DNA of 64,000 bases from Janthinobacterium sp. ROICE36 (GTDB taxonomy: Bacteria; Pseudomonadota; Gammaproteobacteria; Burkholderiales; Burkholderiaceae_D): positions 62,001 through 126,000 of the forward strand of contig NZ_PEBS01000001.1 of NCBI RefSeq assembly GCF_002869965.1, in the 5' to 3' direction. Shown one piece after another: positions 26,527-35,206 of this stretch. A program made the translations under genes and the position numbers. The notes below the pieces were generated by a model. It saw only the letters and a list, made by a program, of their open reading frames with translations. It was not told the origin of the DNA and did not search any database. How positions within the stretch are numbered: position 1 is the first letter of the stretch; every line of letters starts with the position of its first letter.

Positions 26527-27606
26527 CTAAGCGCCGTACAGCGCCAGCGCCCAGGCGGGCGGGCGCAACTCCAGCGCCAGAGGCAGGTAAGCAGGGTCGA
26601 AGCGCGCCGCCAGCAGATACACATTGGCGGCGCCCTTGGTCTCCCAATTGCCCGTAAAGCCCTTTTCACCGGCCGCCACGCGCTTGCGGTCGAAGGGCAC
26701 GGCGCTCTTGGCGAATTCCTCGTGCGTCTTTCTGCCCTGCGCATACGGCGCCAGCCAGGCCAGCGCCTCGGCCAGGCGCCGCGCTTCCGGTGCGCCATAC
26801 CAGTCGTCGCCATGCGCCTGCGCCATCAGGGCCGTCGTCAGCAGCGGCTCCAGGCTGTAGGTGGTGTAGTGCAGGGCATCGCGCTGCTCGAAATCGAAAG
26901 GCACGCCGCCGGCGCCGATATTGCGCGGCACGTGCGCCAGGAAGCGCTCCTTCGCGCGCGCGATCAGCAAGGCGTCGCCCGTGACATACGCGGCGGCCGT
27001 GCCGATCTTGATGCGGTGGCTATGCCAGTTGTTGCGCGCCGTGGACGGACCGCCCACCTTGATGGGATCGCTCAAATACCCTTGCGCCAGGGTGCGGCAG
27101 AATACCCGCACCTGCTCGCGCTCGACGCCGTTCAGGCGCTCCTGTACCAGGTCAAAACCCATCAGCAGGCTGGCCAGCTCCGTCTCGTCAACGGGACTGA
27201 ACGATGGCTGATAAGCGCCGCTCCAGGCCAGCAGGAGCTGGCGCGCTGCCTCGAAATGCGCCATCTCGCCCGATAATCTCCAGGCCAGCGCCTGCAAGCG
27301 CGCCTGGCGCCAGTCTTCCTGCGCCTGCTGGCTGGTCTCGCGTCCGCCCTCTCCCTTCAGCAAGCCGCCCGTGCGCACTTCGGCCATCAGGTGCACGGGC
27401 CGCGCCGCCTCCTTGCGCGCCACCTTGAGCACCTGTTCGGCTATGCCCGGCGCCACCCGCGCCTTGAGCGTGCGGGCACGTGCCGCGGACGTCAGCGCAA
27501 ACGGCAGCACGCTATCACGCGGGTGCGGCGCGGCGCGCAAGCCCGCCAGGGGCAGCGCCAGCAGGCCAACCAGCACAATGCGCCGGCGGATCAGATGCGT
27601 ACTCAA
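26527..27606 (-). CDS. Alginate-lyase-family protein (PL5-like), exported
   Basis: 359 aa. A TTG start at 27606 is proposed: it overlaps the upstream stop as TTGA and has GGGAG eight bases before it. The leader LIRRRIVLVGLLALPLAGLRA is an export signal with adjoining arginines. The body has the all-alpha toroid features of the alginate_lyase family (RPVHLMAEVRTGGLLKGEG, STARNNWHSHRIKIGTAAAY, LHYTTYSLEPLLTTALMAQA, FTGNWETKGAANVYLLAARF). Such enzymes cleave uronic-acid polymers by beta-elimination in the periplasm or outside. The actual substrate is unknown; no alginate gene cluster is near. Convergent with the receptor gene, 13 bases apart. Confidence 0.82.
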   Translation of the reverse strand: MSTHLIRRRIVLVGLLALPLAGLRAAPHPRDSVLPFALTSAARARTLKARVAPGIAEQVLKVARKEAARPVHLMAEVRTGGLLKGEGGRETSQQAQEDWRQARLQALAWRLSGEMAHFEAARQLLLAWSGAYQPSFSPVDETELASLLMGFDLVQERLNGVEREQVRVFCRTLAQGYLSDPIKVGGPSTARNNWHSHRIKIGTAAAYVTGDALLIARAKERFLAHVPRNIGAGGVPFDFEQRDALHYTTYSLEPLLTTALMAQAHGDDWYGAPEARRLAEALAWLAPYAQGRKTHEEFAKSAVPFDRKRVAAGEKGFTGNWETKGAANVYLLAARFDPAYLPLALELRPPAWALALYGA

Positions 27607-28598
27607 AACCGCGTCTCCCGCGCCGCGCGCAAAAAGTTGTCGAGGATGGGTGTGCAGTCGAGCAGCTCGACGCCGCCCGCAGAATGGAATTCCGGGTGCC
27701 ACTGCAAGCCCATGACGAAGCGGGCCCGCTGATAGCGGATGGCTTCGACGATGTTGTCCCCTTGCGAATATGCTTCGACAGTGATGTCGCGTCCCAGGTC
27801 CTTGACCGACTGGTGATGGATGGAATTGACGAGCGCCTCGCCCGCCTTCGGGAACATGCCCGCCAGCGACGAGCCTTTCGGGAAGACGATGCTGTGGCGG
27901 TGGCGGTCATACAGGTCGTTGACGTGCGAGGTGGCGCCTTCCACGTCCGAGGCGATGTCCTGGTACAGGGTGCCGCCAAAGCCCACGTTGATGAGTTGGC
28001 AGCCGCGGCATATGCCCAGCACGGGCTTGCCCGCATCGACGAATTCGTGCAGCAGTTCCAGTTCGTACAGGTCGCGCGCGCGGTCGCCGCTCCATTCCGG
28101 CCGCGTGGCCGCCTCGGAATACGTCTGCGGCGAGACATCGGCGCCGCCCTGCAGCACCAAGCCGTCCAAGTGGCGCGCATAGTGACGCAGGGTGATATTG
28201 CTCGGATGTAGCTGGCCGCTGGTATTGACCGTCGGGATCATGAACACCAGCACGTCGCGCGACATGACCCACTGGGCGATCGACTCTTCCAGGTATTGCA
28301 GGTTCTTGCTGCGCAGGCCAGTGGCGCCCGGCTCGGGGTGGAAAATGCGCGCCGAGATGCCGATGCGCAGGGTGCGCCGCATGAAATCGCGGCTGGCCTT
28401 GTCGCGCATGGAGCGGTAGCGCGACGAGATCACCCGCCAGGCCAGCGCCAGCGGCGTATCGTTATCCTTCAGGTAGCGAGGGGCAGCGTCGCGCGCACGG
28501 TGCTCATCATCGGGCGCCCGGCGGCCCACCCGGTCGGGCCGTACCGGCGCTGCAGGATCGGTGGAAGGAGGATGCTGGGGATTTTTTTCGTCTGACAT
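27603..28598 (-). CDS. Class I glutamine amidotransferase-like hydrolase (peptidase C26, PuuD-like)
   Basis: 331 aa. The N-terminal ~75 residues are polar and low-complexity (Pro/Asp/Arg-rich), beyond the usual ~250-aa family size. The catalytic core shows VLQGGADVSPQTY, nucleophile Cys in GICRGCQLINVGFGGTLYQD, and the His/Glu pair in GLQWHPEFHSA. These match gamma-glutamyl-gamma-aminobutyrate hydrolases. The reaction is hydrolysis of gamma-glutamyl amide bonds; substrate not established. Start ATG 28598 is the only Met between the previous stop and the conserved part. The alginate-lyase-like gene overlaps its stop. Confidence 0.88.
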   Translation of the reverse strand: MSDEKNPQHPPSTDPAAPVRPDRVGRRAPDDEHRARDAAPRYLKDNDTPLALAWRVISSRYRSMRDKASRDFMRRTLRIGISARIFHPEPGATGLRSKNLQYLEESIAQWVMSRDVLVFMIPTVNTSGQLHPSNITLRHYARHLDGLVLQGGADVSPQTYSEAATRPEWSGDRARDLYELELLHEFVDAGKPVLGICRGCQLINVGFGGTLYQDIASDVEGATSHVNDLYDRHRHSIVFPKGSSLAGMFPKAGEALVNSIHHQSVKDLGRDITVEAYSQGDNIVEAIRYQRARFVMGLQWHPEFHSAGGVELLDCTPILDNFLRAARETRF

Positions 28599-28910
28599 GG
28601 CATGGCTGACTGAAAGCGGAGACGTTTTCAATATAAACCCCTGCCTGCCAAAGCACGATTCAATTTTGTAACAAAAGCACATGCGCGGCGCATCCACGCA
28701 ACACGCCGGTGGTAAAACTGCATACAGCCCGCATACAGTCCGTTTACACCGAAGGCCACGCTTTTTAGAGAATCTTTACGCCGCCGCTGCTAATCTTGAA
28801 CGTACCTCAACCACCGCTGCAAAGCCACCATGGAACCCCATTCACGCCTGCAAACGCATCAAGCGCATCAAGCACTGCCCCACCGCCATCCCCGCCTGCC
28901 CACTTTCCTC
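28599..28910. other. Divergent intergenic region C26 hydrolase / small unknown
   Basis: 312 bases. A tandem GCATACAGYCC repeat is present near 28720-28740. A weak TTTACA-N17-TAGAGA pair near 28743-28771 could be a promoter for the plus-strand cluster. No convincing gene; an in-frame extension of the next gene back to 28830 is His-rich and uncertain. Confidence 0.4.
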
Positions 28911-29138
28911 ATGCATATCACGGTCGACAAGTCCTGCCTGGCCGAGCTGCGCCAGCTGGTCGTCAGAACCTGCGGTGGCATGTTGTCGTTCATGCGCGTC
29001 GAGGCGGTCGACCACGCCGAACGCATGAAGGTATGGCTGTGTGTGACGGAGCCGGCCCTGCGCCTGACCATGGATGCCGTCATGCGCCTGCTGCCGGCGG
29101 CGGAATTTGGCCGCATCAGCCAGGGGAAATCGCTATGA
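28911..29138 (+). CDS. Small unknown protein, first gene of the DapA/ParA-like cluster
   Basis: 75 aa from ATG 28911; ATG 28830 would add a His-rich stretch of 27 residues. Not recognised. Its alternating beta-alpha pattern (MHITVDKSCLAELRQLVVRT, CGGMLSFMRVEAV, RMKVWLCVTE, TMDAVMRLLPAAEFGRI) looks like a compact ferredoxin-like or ACT-like fold, stated only as inference from the pattern. Its stop overlaps the start of the DapA homologue as ATGA, so the products are probably made together. Confidence 0.6.
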   Translation: MHITVDKSCLAELRQLVVRTCGGMLSFMRVEAVDHAERMKVWLCVTEPALRLTMDAVMRLLPAAEFGRISQGKSL

Positions 29139-30166
29139 ACCAGTATTCCTGCGAGCAGGCGATGTCTTCATCGCGCATCACCGCGCACTTCCAGGGTATC
29201 TGGGTGCCGATGGTCACGCCGTTTCGCGACGGCGAACTCGATCTCGACGCCGCCCAGCAGCTGGCCTGCGAGCTGGCCGCCAGCGGCGTCGATGGCCTGG
29301 TGGTATGCGGCACCACGGGCGAAGCGGCCATGCTGAGCGCCGCGGAACACACCATGCTGCTCGATAGCGTACTCGAAGCCATCGGTCCCCGCTTCCCCGT
29401 CGTGATGGGTATCGGTGGCAGCGATACGCGCAGCGTCGTCGCCACAGTACAACGCTATCACGATCATCCGCTGGCCGGCCTGCTGGTCTCGGCACCGTCC
29501 TATGTACGCCCTTCGCAGGACGGCATCGTGCGCCACTTCGAGGCCATCGCCGCCGCCACCGACCAGTCCATCGTGCTGTACAACGTGCCGGCACGCACCG
29601 GCGTTCATATCGAACCGCAGACGGCGGCGCTGCTGGCGCGCGACTCGCACTTCGTCGCCATCAAGGAAGCTGGCGGCAAGCTGCAGCAACTGGGCGAACT
29701 GCTGCGCGACACGCGCCTGGATGTGCTGTGCGGCGACGATGCGCTGCTGCTGGCCAGCCTGTCCATGGGCGGCCACGGCGCCATGTCGGCCGCCGCCCAG
29801 ATACGCCCCGACCTGTATGCGCAGCTGTACCAGCTGGTCAGACAGGGTCGCCACGGCGCCGCCGGCGTTCTGTTCAAGACCATGCTGCCCGTTATCCACC
29901 TGCTGTTTGCCGAACCCAATCCCGGCCCCGTGAAGGCGGCGCTGGCCATGCAGGGCAAGGTGCGCGACGAGCTGCGCCTGCCGATGACGCCGATGTCGTC
30001 CGCCGGCCAGGACAAGCTGGCCGAAGCACTGGAGCCATTGATGCAGCTGCCCCTATGGACCGCCAGCGACAGGGACGCGCCGCGCGAAGGCTGTTTGCTG
30101 CAGCTGGTCTCCGCCTCCAACATCATGCCAGCCGTGCGCCAAGATGATCATCGCCATCACGGATGA
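29135..30166 (+). CDS. dapA: DapA-family aldolase (4-hydroxy-tetrahydrodipicolinate synthase-like)
   Basis: 343 aa, ~50 longer than usual DapA. The TIM barrel core is intact: GIWVPMVTPF, VVCGTTGEAAML (Thr pair), YNVPARTG (catalytic Tyr), and Schiff-base Lys177 in FVAIKEAGG. The core condenses pyruvate with aspartate semialdehyde in lysine synthesis, or a related aldol substrate. The extra length is ~15 N-terminal residues and a C-terminal tail (REGCLLQLVSASNIMPA) that overlaps the next gene by 23 nt. AGGGGA precedes ATG 29135. It may be the true dapA or a paralogue; only genome context could tell. Confidence 0.85.
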   Translation: MNQYSCEQAMSSSRITAHFQGIWVPMVTPFRDGELDLDAAQQLACELAASGVDGLVVCGTTGEAAMLSAAEHTMLLDSVLEAIGPRFPVVMGIGGSDTRSVVATVQRYHDHPLAGLLVSAPSYVRPSQDGIVRHFEAIAAATDQSIVLYNVPARTGVHIEPQTAALLARDSHFVAIKEAGGKLQQLGELLRDTRLDVLCGDDALLLASLSMGGHGAMSAAAQIRPDLYAQLYQLVRQGRHGAAGVLFKTMLPVIHLLFAEPNPGPVKAALAMQGKVRDELRLPMTPMSSAGQDKLAEALEPLMQLPLWTASDRDAPREGCLLQLVSASNIMPAVRQDDHRHHG

Positions 30167-30686
30167 ACGCGGGGGGATGGAGAAATCCATCCTGGCCGGG
30201 CGGCTGGCCGCCTCGCGCGCGCTGGCCGGACGCAAGGTATTGCTGCTCGATGCCGATCCGCGCCAGGGCGCCATGGAGCAGGCCAGGAATATGCACGATG
30301 GGGCCAAGCATAGCAGCCTGACGCGGCCGCACCTGATGGCGCGCGCCATCAGCGCCAAGGGCTTGCAGCCGGAGCTGGAACACCTGGTGCACTGCTACCA
30401 CGACATCGTCATCGACAGCGAAGGCCGCGACTCCATGGGCAGCCGTTCGGCCCTGATCGCCGCGCGCGTACTGGTGGTGCCGCTGGACGGCGTCGTGGAC
30501 GGCGCCGCGCAGGCTGACCTGGCGCGCCGCATCGCCCACGCGCGCAGCGTCAATCCGGAACTGCGCGTCCTGCTGGCAACAGACACGCAAGCGGCGCCGG
30601 CCCATGCCCTGGCTGCACAGATTCCGGCCGCCCGCGTGGTCAGCCTGGGACAGCTGTATTGCGCCGTTTTCAACCTGCCCGCTTAG
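30144..30686 (+). CDS. ParA/MinD-like protein with degenerate Walker A
   Basis: 180 aa. It keeps the ParA fold order: N-terminal strand MIIAITDERGG, then GRKVLLLDADPRQGAMEQA, a Walker-B-like strand DIVIDSEGRDS, and ALIAARVLVVPLDGV. The deviant Walker A KGGVGKST is changed to RGGMEKSI, losing the signature Lys and the second Gly. Nucleotide hydrolysis is therefore doubtful. It starts inside the DapA gene (23-nt overlap). No parB or partition site is nearby, so a role in DNA segregation is unlikely. It may be a scaffold or regulator working with its neighbours. Confidence 0.75.
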   Translation: MIIAITDERGGMEKSILAGRLAASRALAGRKVLLLDADPRQGAMEQARNMHDGAKHSSLTRPHLMARAISAKGLQPELEHLVHCYHDIVIDSEGRDSMGSRSALIAARVLVVPLDGVVDGAAQADLARRIAHARSVNPELRVLLATDTQAAPAHALAAQIPAARVVSLGQLYCAVFNLPA

Positions 30687-30690
30687 CGTA

Positions 30691-30763
30691 CCTAACATAA
30701 CCTACTGCGCGTCGCGATTTGCGGCCTCCGATGCTCACTGCCGCTCGCTACGCTTCTGTTAGG
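30691..30763 (+). repeat. Intergenic 73-base element with 7-bp terminal inverted repeats, copy B
   Basis: CCTAACA (30691-30697) and TGTTAGG (30757-30763) bound the element. Inside, AACCTACTGCGCGTCG and GATGCTCACTG resemble the segment at 22466-22500. It looks like a REP/MITE-type unit, inferred from two partial matches only. Confidence 0.42.
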
Positions 30764-30776
30764 CGCTCTTAAGTAC

Positions 30777-30803
30777 AAAAGAAAGGCGGCGCATGCGCCG
30801 CCT
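30777..30803 (-). terminator. Terminator of the TorF-porin gene
   Basis: A perfect 20-base palindrome AGGCGGCGCATGCGCCGCCT (30784-30803) is followed on the minus strand by TTTCTTTTG. It lies 20 bases after the porin stop. Confidence 0.75.
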
Positions 30804-30822
30804 CTCCCCTCGTCTCCGTCAA

Positions 30823-31581
30823 TTAAAACGTTTTGCTGACCGTCAGTTGCAGCGCCGTCTTGCCCATGAATTTACCGTTCACGGGCGAAGCATAGGCCGA
30901 CTTGCCCGCGTTCGTACCGATCACGGCCAGCGCGCCCGTCACCACGCCGAAATCGCGCGTGACGCCCACTTTCCAGTCCGTGTAGCTAGCCGCATCATTG
31001 TTTTTGACCTTCTGGTGGCCCGCGTGCAGGTTGCCGGTCCAGCCGTTCGTCAGGTCGATATTCGCGCCGATGTCCAGGTAGCCGCTGTTCTTGCTGTTGA
31101 CGATGCCGAACAGATTGGAGACGGCGTGCGAATACTTGATATAGGCGGGGCCGTACGACAGCTGGCCGTAGACTTCCTGCGTATCCGCGTCAGCCAGGCC
31201 ATCGATGTGCTTCAAGCCGTTGTCCGCATACACATACGCCAGCACGCCCACGTCATAGCCGATATCGGTGGTCAACTGGCCGCGCTTGCCCGCATACAGG
31301 TCCACTTCCACATCGCCGCTGCCGCCCGCATCCTTGGTCCACTTGATGGTGGAGGCCCAGGCGCCCGCATACAGGCCCGTCGGATTGTTGACGTAGTCGA
31401 CGCCGCCCTGCAGCGCGGGTTTCAAGCGCGTCTGCGAAATGCCGCGATAACGGTAGTCGGACACGCCGGCCACGTTGAAGCTGACTTCATTGTCGGGCTT
31501 GGACTCTTCGGCGTGGGCCAGGCTGCCCGTAAAGGCGGTGAAGGGGGTGGCTAGGGCAAGTGCCAGTAGCATTTTATTCAT
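30823..31581 (-). CDS. TorF-family putative porin
   Basis: 252 aa. Sec signal (1-24, ends SLAHAEE). The mature protein is a small outer-membrane barrel of alternating strands (VSFNVAGVSDYRYRGISQT, LQGGVDYVNN, GLYAGAWAST, VEVDLYAGK) ending with a C-terminal aromatic residue (LQLTVSKTF). The RYRGISQT start is diagnostic for this family, whose substrate is unknown. A purine-rich GAAGAAGAAAAAA precedes the ATG. It lies just downstream of kdpE on the same strand, 131 bases away, probably with its own promoter. Confidence 0.85.
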   Translation of the reverse strand: MNKMLLALALATPFTAFTGSLAHAEESKPDNEVSFNVAGVSDYRYRGISQTRLKPALQGGVDYVNNPTGLYAGAWASTIKWTKDAGGSGDVEVDLYAGKRGQLTTDIGYDVGVLAYVYADNGLKHIDGLADADTQEVYGQLSYGPAYIKYSHAVSNLFGIVNSKNSGYLDIGANIDLTNGWTGNLHAGHQKVKNNDAASYTDWKVGVTRDFGVVTGALAVIGTNAGKSAYASPVNGKFMGKTALQLTVSKTF

Positions 31582-31712
31582 GGTTTTTTCTTCTTCATGG
31601 GTGGTATGGGCCTTTGCCAACATGGCGCAGCTGGCCCGCCGCTGCAAAACAATGGGTAAAGCGTCCCCCTGGCGCGCGCAGCGCCCGTTTTCAAACAGGG
31701 AATTAACAGGTG

Positions 31713-32411
31713 TTAGAGCGGCAGCAGCAAGCGGTAGCCGACAGCCGTTTCCGTCAGCAGGTACTGCGGCTGGGCCGGATCGGCTTCCAGCTTCTGGCGC
31801 AGATGGCCCATGTAGATACGCAGATAGTGGCCGTTTTCGCTGTTCGACGGCCCCCACACTTCGCGCAGCAGCTGCGGATTGGTGACTACCCTGCCCGCGT
31901 TCTTCACGAGCACCGAGAGCAAGCGAAATTCCGTCGGCGTCATGTGCACCAATTGCTTGTTGCGCGTCACCAGGCGGTCCTTCAGGTCGACCCGCACGTC
32001 GCCAAACTGCACCACGCCATCATCATTGGCGGCGGGCTGGCGCTGGCGGCGCAGGGTGGCCCGTACGCGGGCCAGCAGCTCGCCCACGCCGAACGGCTTG
32101 GTCAGGTAATCGTCGGCGCCCGCGTCCAGCGCGCGTATCTTGTCCTCTTCGTCGACCCGCGCCGACAGCACGATGATGGGCACGGCCGACCATTTGCGGA
32201 TGTCGGCGATGAAGTCGATGCCATCTCCGTCTGGCAGGCCCAGGTCCAGCACGATCAGGTCGGGCCGGCGCGTGCCGGCATCGATCAGGCCGCGCTGCAT
32301 GGTGGCGGATTCGAAAATCTGCCAGCCTTCGTCTTCCAGCGCGGCACGCACGAAGCGGCGGATTTGCGGCTCATCCTCGACCAGCAAGGCGGTGGCGGAA
32401 GGTTCGTTCAT
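31713..32411 (-). CDS. kdpE: KdpE response regulator
   Basis: 232 aa OmpR/PhoB-type regulator. Receiver phospho-acceptor Asp in DLIVLDLGLPDGDGIDF, acidic pair near TALLVEDEPQIRRF, switch residues LSAR and TKPFGVGELLARVR. The winged-helix domain contains HMTPTEFRLLSVLVKNAGRVV and a C-terminal TVRGVGYRL-like AVGYRLL. It activates kdpFABC at low K+ or osmotic stress after phosphorylation by KdpD. Its ATG overlaps the kdpD stop as ATGA. Confidence 0.95.
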   Translation of the reverse strand: MNEPSATALLVEDEPQIRRFVRAALEDEGWQIFESATMQRGLIDAGTRRPDLIVLDLGLPDGDGIDFIADIRKWSAVPIIVLSARVDEEDKIRALDAGADDYLTKPFGVGELLARVRATLRRQRQPAANDDGVVQFGDVRVDLKDRLVTRNKQLVHMTPTEFRLLSVLVKNAGRVVTNPQLLREVWGPSNSENGHYLRIYMGHLRQKLEADPAQPQYLLTETAVGYRLLLPL

Positions 32412-35155
32412 GATGGTTTTCCTGTTTCATAGTCGTTGGCGTCATCGAGCTCGATCTCTGGCAGCGCAGGGGGCGTACCCAGCGGCAGGCTGAACACGAT
32501 GGCAGCGCCCTGTTCCGGCGCGTGCGGCTGCGCGTGGATGGTGCCGCCGTGGGCTTCGACAATGGCGCGGCAAATGGCCAGTCCCAGCCCGACACCCGGC
32601 TTGTTAGATTCGCGCTCGCCGCGCGTGAATTTTTCAAAGATGGCTTCTTCGCGGCCGGGCGGCAGGCCCGGGCCATCGTCAAACACCCTCACCTGCAGGA
32701 ACTGGCCGTGCACCCCGGCCGCGACCGTGATGGTGCTGCCGGGCGGCGTGTACTTGGCCGCGTTTTCCAGCAGGTTGCACAGCACGCGCTCGATCAGCAC
32801 GGCGTCGTAGCGCACCAGCGGCAAATCCGGCGCCAGCTGCGTCTGCACGGCATGCTGCTGCAATTGCGGGCCGCTGGCGCGCAAAGCGCTGCCCACCACT
32901 TCTTCCAGCGCCTGCCATTGCAGGTTCAGGCGCACCTGCCCACTTTCGATGCGCGCCATGTCCAGCAAGTTCGCCACCAGGGCGCTCATGCGTACGGTTT
33001 CGGACTGCAGCGAGCGCGCCATGTCCAGCTGCGCGGGCGACAACGCAGGCCTGGACAGGGCCAGCGATTCGGCCAGGCCCACCAGCGACGTCAATGGCGT
33101 GCGCAAGTCGTGCGACAGGGCCGCCAGCAGCGAATTTCGCAGCCGTTCGGACTCCATCTGCAGCAGCGCACCCTGGGCCACGTCGATGTAGTGCACGCGC
33201 TCGAGGGCAATGGCCGCCAGGGCGGCAAAGGTATCGAGGTGCTGCCGCTGTTCCGGCACCAGCAGCCAGCGCCCGCGGTCCGTGCCATCGAGTGGCAACA
33301 GCGCCAGCACGCCCCGCGTGCGCATCGGCGCGATCAGCGGCAGGTAGAAAATGGGCGAAGCCGGCAAGGTATCTGTTCCCGTCCCCGCCGCCTGCGCATG
33401 GTCGAAGGCCCACTGCGCGATGCCCATGTCCAGCGGCTCGCCGCCATTCGAGGTCTGCAGGCTGCCCTCGTCATCAGGCAACAGCAAGGTGGCACGCGCG
33501 CGGAAAGCCCGCTCGATGGCGCTTTTCGTGATATCGAAAATCTGCTCCGTCTGCAGTACGCCGGACAATTCGCGCGAAAACTCGTACAGGGCGCGGGCAC
33601 GCGCTTCACGGTGCGAGGCAACGCGCGCCTGGAAGCGCAGGCCGGCCGTCAGGTGGCCCGTGATCAGGCCCACGGCCAGCATCACGCCAAAGGTGATCAC
33701 GTACTGAAAATCGCCCACGGCAAACGAGAAGCGCGGCGGCACGAAGATGAAATCGAAGCAGGCCACGCCCACCAGGCTGGCCAGTGCCGCCGGTCCGCGT
33801 CCCAGGCGCACGGCCACCAGCACCACCGTCAGTAGAGACAGCATGGCGATATTGGCCAGGTCAAGATAAGGTTGCAGGGGGACCGAGGCGAGGGCCGTGC
33901 CCAGGCTGGCGCCAGCGGCCAATAGGTAACGCCAATGGCGCGATGGCCGGCGCGGTGCGTCCGTGTCTTCGCCGGCTGCGCGCCGTGGCGCCGCATCGGC
34001 AGGCGGCAAGCCGACCTCGATCAAATCGATATCGGGTGCCAGGCTGGCCATGCGCACGGACGGCGGCGCATGCCACAGGCGCACCAGCGCACCGGCACGG
34101 CCACGGCCCACGATGACTTTCGAGATATTCGCGCTGCGCGCATACTCGACCACGGCGCCGGCAATGTCGGCGGACGGCACAATGGCCGTGCGCGCACCCA
34201 GGTCCTGCGCCAGTTTCAGCGTTTTCAGGATGCGTTCGCGCTCGCGCGCCGGCAGGCGCTGCAGGCGCGGCGTTTCCACGTACAGCGCGTGCCATTCGGC
34301 ATTCAGCTGGCTGGCCAGGCGCGCCGTGCTGCGGATAACGTGTTCGCCACCCGCGTACGGTCCCACGCAGGCGAGCAGCGCGGCGCCCGTCTTCCACACG
34401 GAATTGATGGATTTCTCGACGCGGTAAGCCTGCACATCGTCCTGCACCCGGTCCGCCGTGCGGCGCAAGGCGAGTTCGCGCAGGGCGATCAGGTTACCCT
34501 TGCGGAAAAAATGCTGGGATGCCCGCTCGGCCTGCTGCGGCTGGTATACCTTGCCCTGCTTCAGGCGGCGCAACAGTTCGTCGGCCGGAATATCGACCAG
34601 CACCACTTCATCGGCGCGGTCGAACACCGTATCGGGCAGGGTTTCGGCCACGCGCACGCCGGTGATGCCGCCCACCACGTCGTTCAGGCTTTCCAGGTGC
34701 TGCACATTCACGGTCGACAGCACGTCGATGCCGGCCGCCAGCAATTCCTCGACATCCTGCCAGCGCTTCGGATGGCGCGAACCGGCCACGTTCGAATGGG
34801 CCAGTTCATCCATCAGTATCAGCGGCGGCGCGCGCAACAGCGCTTCGTCCAGGTCAAACTCGAACAGGGTCTTGCCCCGGTATTCGATGGCCTTCAGGGG
34901 GAGCACGGGCAAACCGTCAAGCTGGGCCGCCGTATCCTGGCGCCCATGCGTCTCCACCACGCCCACCAGCAAGTCCTGGCCATCGGCCAGCAATTTGCGG
35001 GCGGCGGCCAGCATCGCATAGGTCTTGCCGACGCCGGCCGAGGCGCCGAAGTAAATGCGCAGCCGGCCGCGCGCGGCTTTCTTTTCCTGCGCCTGCACTT
35101 GCGCCAGCAGGGCATCAGGGTCGGGGCGTTGGCTGTCGTTGGGGAGCATGGGCAT
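32408..35155 (-). CDS. kdpD: KdpD sensor histidine kinase
   Basis: 915 aa from ATG 35155 (MPMLPNDS); earlier in-frame codons are TTG only. N-terminal KdpD domain with Walker A GASAGVGKTYAML and the PxxxGR-like EYRGKTLFEFD region, then a USP-like domain (~260-380), four TMs (~405-500, YLLAAGASLGTALASV onward), GAF (~530-660), HisKA with HDLRTPLTSLVGLAESL, and HATPase (NLLENAAKYTPPG, FDDGPGLPPGRE, GVGLGLAICRAIVEAHGG). It senses K+ limitation and controls KdpE. A hairpin separates it from kdpC. Confidence 0.95.
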   Translation of the reverse strand: MPMLPNDSQRPDPDALLAQVQAQEKKAARGRLRIYFGASAGVGKTYAMLAAARKLLADGQDLLVGVVETHGRQDTAAQLDGLPVLPLKAIEYRGKTLFEFDLDEALLRAPPLILMDELAHSNVAGSRHPKRWQDVEELLAAGIDVLSTVNVQHLESLNDVVGGITGVRVAETLPDTVFDRADEVVLVDIPADELLRRLKQGKVYQPQQAERASQHFFRKGNLIALRELALRRTADRVQDDVQAYRVEKSINSVWKTGAALLACVGPYAGGEHVIRSTARLASQLNAEWHALYVETPRLQRLPARERERILKTLKLAQDLGARTAIVPSADIAGAVVEYARSANISKVIVGRGRAGALVRLWHAPPSVRMASLAPDIDLIEVGLPPADAAPRRAAGEDTDAPRRPSRHWRYLLAAGASLGTALASVPLQPYLDLANIAMLSLLTVVLVAVRLGRGPAALASLVGVACFDFIFVPPRFSFAVGDFQYVITFGVMLAVGLITGHLTAGLRFQARVASHREARARALYEFSRELSGVLQTEQIFDITKSAIERAFRARATLLLPDDEGSLQTSNGGEPLDMGIAQWAFDHAQAAGTGTDTLPASPIFYLPLIAPMRTRGVLALLPLDGTDRGRWLLVPEQRQHLDTFAALAAIALERVHYIDVAQGALLQMESERLRNSLLAALSHDLRTPLTSLVGLAESLALSRPALSPAQLDMARSLQSETVRMSALVANLLDMARIESGQVRLNLQWQALEEVVGSALRASGPQLQQHAVQTQLAPDLPLVRYDAVLIERVLCNLLENAAKYTPPGSTITVAAGVHGQFLQVRVFDDGPGLPPGREEAIFEKFTRGERESNKPGVGLGLAICRAIVEAHGGTIHAQPHAPEQGAAIVFSLPLGTPPALPEIELDDANDYETGKPS

Positions 35156-35164
35156 CTTTAATAT

Positions 35165-35199
35165 CAAAACCAGGGGCAAAACCGGCGGCTCTGCCCCTG
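35165..35199 (-). terminator. Weak terminator/attenuator between kdpC and kdpD
   Basis: Minus strand: CAGGGGCA ... TGCCCCTG (8-bp stem, 35171-35178 with 35192-35199, 13-nt loop) is followed by GTTTTG. It could reduce read-through from kdpFABC into kdpDE. Confidence 0.5.
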
Positions 35200-35206
35200 C
35201 ATCATC

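Noticed and set aside
30144..30686. Chromosome or plasmid partition locus
   Set aside because: No ParB, no parS-like repeats, and the Walker A is degenerate.
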